Shown piece by piece: positions 60,947 to 64,000 of a stretch of DNA of 64,000 nucleotides. Source of the stretch: Anagrus nilaparvatae (lineage: Eukaryota > Arthropoda > Insecta > Hymenoptera > Mymaridae); assembly GCA_022575985.1 (NCBI GenBank), contig JAKSXM010000142.1, positions 2,666,001 through 2,730,000 of the forward strand, written 5' to 3'. A model generated the notes under the pieces. It was not told where the DNA came from. It did not search any database and saw only the letters and a program-made list of their open reading frames with translations. A program made the position numbers and the translations under genes. Each line of letters begins with the position of its first letter. Position 1 is the stretch's first letter.

Positions 60947-61369
60947 GACTTTTTTTAAAAACCGGTTTTTTAGCTTCCTGAGGTCCCAAAACGTGCTTAT
61001 ATGCCAAAAAATCAAAAATCAAAATTTCATCTATCACAAAGGTTCCTCTATGAGGAACCAAAATCTGATTGCCAGGGAAAAACCACCCCAGAAGAAAAAA
61101 AAACTTATCTTTTTACGATGAAATTTAGCCAAGTTATCGTCAATTTAAGATTTTGCTCAAATTCGTCTTAAAAAAGGTTGAAATTTTATTGAAAAAAGCC
61201 TGTTTCTGAACTTTAAACATGCATTACTCGCTTGATTTTCATCGTAAAGTAATATTGGTTCCTCATAGAGGAACCTTTGTGATAGGTGAAATTTTGATTT
61301 TCGATATTTTGGCATATAAGCACGTTTTGAGACCTCAGGAAGCTAAAAAACCGGTTTTTAAAAAAAGTC

Positions 61370-61391
61370 TGTGTGTGTGTGTGTGTGTGTG

Positions 61392-61423
<32 letters not shown>

Positions 61424-61426
61424 TGT
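61370..61426 (+). repeat. (TG)n then (TATG)n microsatellite
   Basis: About 11 TG units followed by about 8 TATG/GTAT units; inverted counterpart of the left-arm (CA)n tracts. Confidence 0.9.
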
Positions 61427-62950
61427 CGCACTGTAACCGGTGATATTTCACAGCCAACACGACATTAAGACCTAATTTTTTTTTCAAAATTTTTTTCACC
61501 AAAAAAACTCGAGGTACTTTTTTTTTTTTTTAATTTGGATGTAATAGTTATAATATTAATGTAATAATTATAATACCTCATTTATTTCCACGAAAGTACT
61601 TATATTTGAAAGTATGGTTTTTACTCGATATCTCGAATCTCATACTTAATTTTTTGAAAATTTTTTTCCCAAAATTTTTTTCACCAAAAAATACAAAAAA
61701 TACCAATTTTTTTTTTCTTTACGGACGCAGTACTTAATTTATTTCTGTGGAAGTACTAGTTTTAAAAATATCGTTTAGAGCATTTTTTTGGACCTGATAC
61801 TTAATTTTTTCAAAATTTTTTTCTCAAAATTTTTGTCGCCAAAAAATACAAAAAACGCCAAAATTTTTTTTATTTTAGGACGTAATACTTAATTTTTTCC
61901 TTTGAAAGTACGAATATCTAAAATTATCGTTTGTAAAGGATTTCTCCATCTGATACGTAATTTTTCGAAATTTTTTTTTTTTAAACTTTTTACATAAAAA
62001 AATTTAAAAAACACTATATTTTTTTTTCTTTTTGGATGTAGTACCTCATTTTTTTCCATGAAAGTACTGATATCTAGAAGTATCGTTTTTACTCGATATC
62101 TCGAATCTTATAATTTATTTTTGAAAATTTTTTTCTCAAAATTTTTTTCACAAAAAAATACAAAAAATACCAATTTTTTTTTTCTTTACGGACGCAGTAC
62201 TTAATTTATTTCTGTGGAAGTAAGTATTAGAAATATCGTTTATAGTAATTTTTTGGACCTGATACTTAATTTTTTCAAAATTTTTGTTCTCAACATTTAA
62301 AAAAAATAAAAATAAAAAAAACTACAATATTTTTTTTCTATTTGGATATAGTACCTAATTTTTGCTTATGAAAGTGCCAATATCTGAAAATATCGTTATA
62401 ACTCGATATCTCCAATCTGACACTTAATTTTTTGAACTTTTTTTTCTCAAAACTTTTTGCATAAAAAAATAAAAAAAACAGCAATATTTTTTTGCTTTTT
62501 GAAAGTAGTACCTCATTTTTTTCTGTGGGAGTACTAGTTTTAGAAGTATACTTTTTAGTCAATATTTTGGTACTGAAACTTAATTTTTTGAAAATTTTTC
62601 TCTCAAAATTTTTTGCATAAGAAAATTAAAGAAACGGCATTATTTTTTTTCTATTTGGACGTAGTACCTAATTTTTTCCTATGAAAGTACTTATATGTAG
62701 AATTATCGTTTTTACTCTATATCTCCAATTGATACTTAATTTTTTTTTAATTTTTTTCTAAAAATTGTTTACATAAAAAAATTAAAAAAATAGCAATATC
62801 TTTTTTCTTTTGGCACGTAGTATTTAATTTTTTCCCATGAAAGTACTAATATCTAGAATTATCATTTTTATTAGATAAAATAGACCATTAAGAACATTTT
62901 GTTATTGTTAATGAGGAACCATAGTGCCAATTACTTGGCAGCGTTTTTTT

Positions 62951-63705
62951 ATTTTGTATTCCAATATCATGCGAATTGAAAATTCTTATTTAATTTTATA
63001 AAACATTCCAAAAATGGTTAAATATAAAATAATTGAGCATTAAATATATATTCCTTACAGTACCAGTGCATTCAGAGGACAATTCTTAGTGTATTTTTAT
63101 ATTTTGTTATTTTTATTTTTATATTCCAATAACTTGCGTAATGAAAATTCTTATTTAAGTTTATAAATCATTCCAAAAATGGCTAAATATAAAATAATTG
63201 AGCATTAAATATTTATTCCTTACACTACCAGTGCATTCGGAGGACAATAATTAGTTCATTTTTATATTTTAATATTTTTATTTTGTATTCCAATATAAAG
63301 CGTAATGAAAATTCTTATTTAAGCTTATAAAACATTCCAAAAATGGTTAAATATAAAATAATTGAGCATTAAATATATATTCCTTACAGTACCAGTGCAT
63401 TCAGAGGACAATGATTAGTTTATTTTTATATTTTAATATTTTTATTTTGTATTCCAATATAAAGCGTAATGAAAATTCTTATTTAAGCTTATAAATCATT
63501 CCAAAAATGGTTAAATATAAAATAATTCAACATTAAATATATTATCCTTACACTACCAATGCATTCAGAGGACATTGATTAGTTTATTTTTATATTTTGT
63601 TATTTTTATTTTTATATTCCAATATCATGCGTAAAGAAAATTCTTATTTAATTTTATAAATTATTCCAAAAATGGCTAAATATAAAATAATTGAGCTTTA
63701 AAATC
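62951..63705 (+). repeat. ~164.5-bp tandem repeat, about 4.6 copies
   Basis: The landmark ATTCCAAT is at 62958, 63123, 63287, 63451 and 63616 (spacing 165, 164, 164, 165). Each unit contains 'gaaaattcttatttaa', 'ccaaaaatggttaaatataa', 'aataattgagcattaaatat' and 'accagtgcattcagaggaca'. The last unit is truncated after 'aataattgagc'. Adjacent units are highly similar, so this is a young array. It starts directly next to the hairpin element and ends about 200 bp before the ribozyme. Confidence 0.9.
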
Positions 63706-63912
63706 TCTGAATGTAATTTTATAAAATTAATAGAATAAAAATGCCAGCTGTATTTAAATTAGAAAGAGAAAACAAAATTTCTTCCTTCTAACGGTATACA
63801 AAAGCAAGCATTTTTAGTCGTTTTAGGAACATGTGCAAGGCAAGTACTTACACAAATTTCAAAAAAAAAAATAATTTTATATTTTTAATATTTTTTGTTT
63901 TTTAAATAATTA
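63706..63912. other. A/T-rich spacer before the ribozyme
   Basis: No open frame or repeat seen. Includes 'cttccttctaacggtataca' and 'aggaacatgtgcaaggcaag', not recognised. Confidence 0.5.
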
Positions 63913-63984
63913 AACGGTGTCTAGATAAGGTGTATTAGGAGTCTACTGACGAGCCAACCTAATACACTATGGCGAAACACTGTT
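63913..63984 (+). ncRNA. Type III hammerhead self-cleaving ribozyme
   Basis: All core elements are present in order. Stem III: AACGGUGU (63913-63920) pairs with ACACUGUU (63977-63984), 8 bp including one G-U. The cleavage triplet is GUC, with the scissile bond after C63921. Stem I: UAGA (63922-63925) with UCUA (63942-63945), extendable by a U-G pair. Catalytic core CUGACGA at 63946-63952. Stem II: GCC-A (63953-63956) with U-GGC (63970-63973). GAA at 63974-63976, followed by A63977 pairing with U63920 at the base of stem III. Both ends lie in stem III, so the topology is type III. Loop I (16 nt) and loop II (13 nt) are complementary over 10 nt (63930-63939 with 63958-63967). Such ribozymes process multimeric RNAs of satellites, retrozymes and some retroelements; which carrier applies here is unknown because the window ends 16 bases later. 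Confidence 0.85.
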
Positions 63985-64000
63985 ACGTGACTATTAGTTG

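Larger units (their letters stand above)
59790..62943. mobile_element. Giant hairpin element, ~3.15 kb
   Basis: The left end CGCTGCCAAGTGATTGGCAC is inverted at the right as 'gtgccaattacttggcagcg'. The next sequence 'tatggttcctcattaacaat' is inverted as 'ttgttaatgaggaaccata'. The left arm runs to about 61062 and the right arm from about 61255, with a ~190-bp spacer. The arms consist of diverged ~150-bp modules ('attaggtatcaggtcc', 'ttaggtactacgtcc', 'aaaattttgagaaaaaaatt'). At the inner ends sit GGTTCCTCTATGAGGAACC and its partner, an ACCGGTTTTT block and CA/TG microsatellites. No transposase. The right arm is visibly more diverged from the left arm than the two left-arm copies are from each other. 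Confidence 0.75.

Noticed and set aside
59431..61443. Three similar open frames (59431-59628 and 60852-61061 on minus, 61219-61443 on plus) with a shared ~40-residue peptide and Cys-Val repeats
   Set aside because: They are the same repeat arm in three copies; the Cys-Val tail is the (CA)n microsatellite in translation. Similarity is explained by DNA duplication, with no start context or domain.
63969..64000. ATG followed by an open frame to the window end
   Set aside because: The ATG lies in loop II and stem II of the hammerhead; the structural explanation is far stronger, and only about ten codons are visible.

Overview
The window is very AT-rich eukaryotic DNA with no protein-coding gene I can support. 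There are long A/T homopolymers, (CA)n, (TA)n and (ATT)n tracts, and dozens of short terminal-inverted-repeat (TIR) elements. The longest open frames are about 100 codons, have no recognisable domains and are biased to Phe/Lys/Ile/Asn as expected for random AT-rich sequence. This fits intergenic or deep intronic DNA of an insect with a very AT-rich genome, such as a parasitoid wasp; the species cannot be shown from the sequence.

Region by region: (1) 1-10.6 kb is AT-rich DNA with several palindromic elements and the first copies of a TIR family starting CTCCAGTCA, whose interior is a diverged module containing GGTCGCTGATTACGAAAAT. (2) 10.6-24.9 kb holds a CATGGAACATGTT family with internal ~25-bp arrays, CACTGTAAAAAG MITEs with TA target sites, a GC-rich island that reads as a tRNA-derived SINE on the minus strand, and a nest of inverted CCGTTTACCCGCGC motifs. 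(3) 24.9-44 kb is sparser, with more copies of the same families and a second tRNA-like sequence. (4) 44.6-53.0 kb is dominated by a 6.7-kb Foldback-type inverted element: two arms with near-identical outer parts and inner arrays of a ~56-bp unit (about 43 copies left, 19 right) around a ~1.7-kb loop, bracketed by an inverted pair of GGATTTGAAT minisatellites. (5) 56.7-62.9 kb holds a ~305-bp tandem repeat, then a second giant hairpin built of ~150-bp modules, preceded by a direct duplicate of its left arm. (6) 62.95-63.7 kb is a ~164.5-bp tandem repeat.

The most striking signal is at the right edge. Positions 63,913-63,984 fit a complete type III hammerhead self-cleaving ribozyme: all conserved core nucleotides, an 8-bp stem III, a 4-bp stem I, a 4-bp stem II and a GUC cleavage triplet. 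Loops I and II are complementary over 10 nt, which could be a tertiary kissing contact or an alternative inhibitory hairpin. The element that carries it continues beyond the window.

No gene pathway can be described. What links the window is repeat biology: several unrelated TIR families each carry internal tandem arrays, one ~150-bp module is shared by the two giant hairpins, and transcription through either hairpin would give long double-stranded RNA. All copy counts and identities are by eye, not from alignment.
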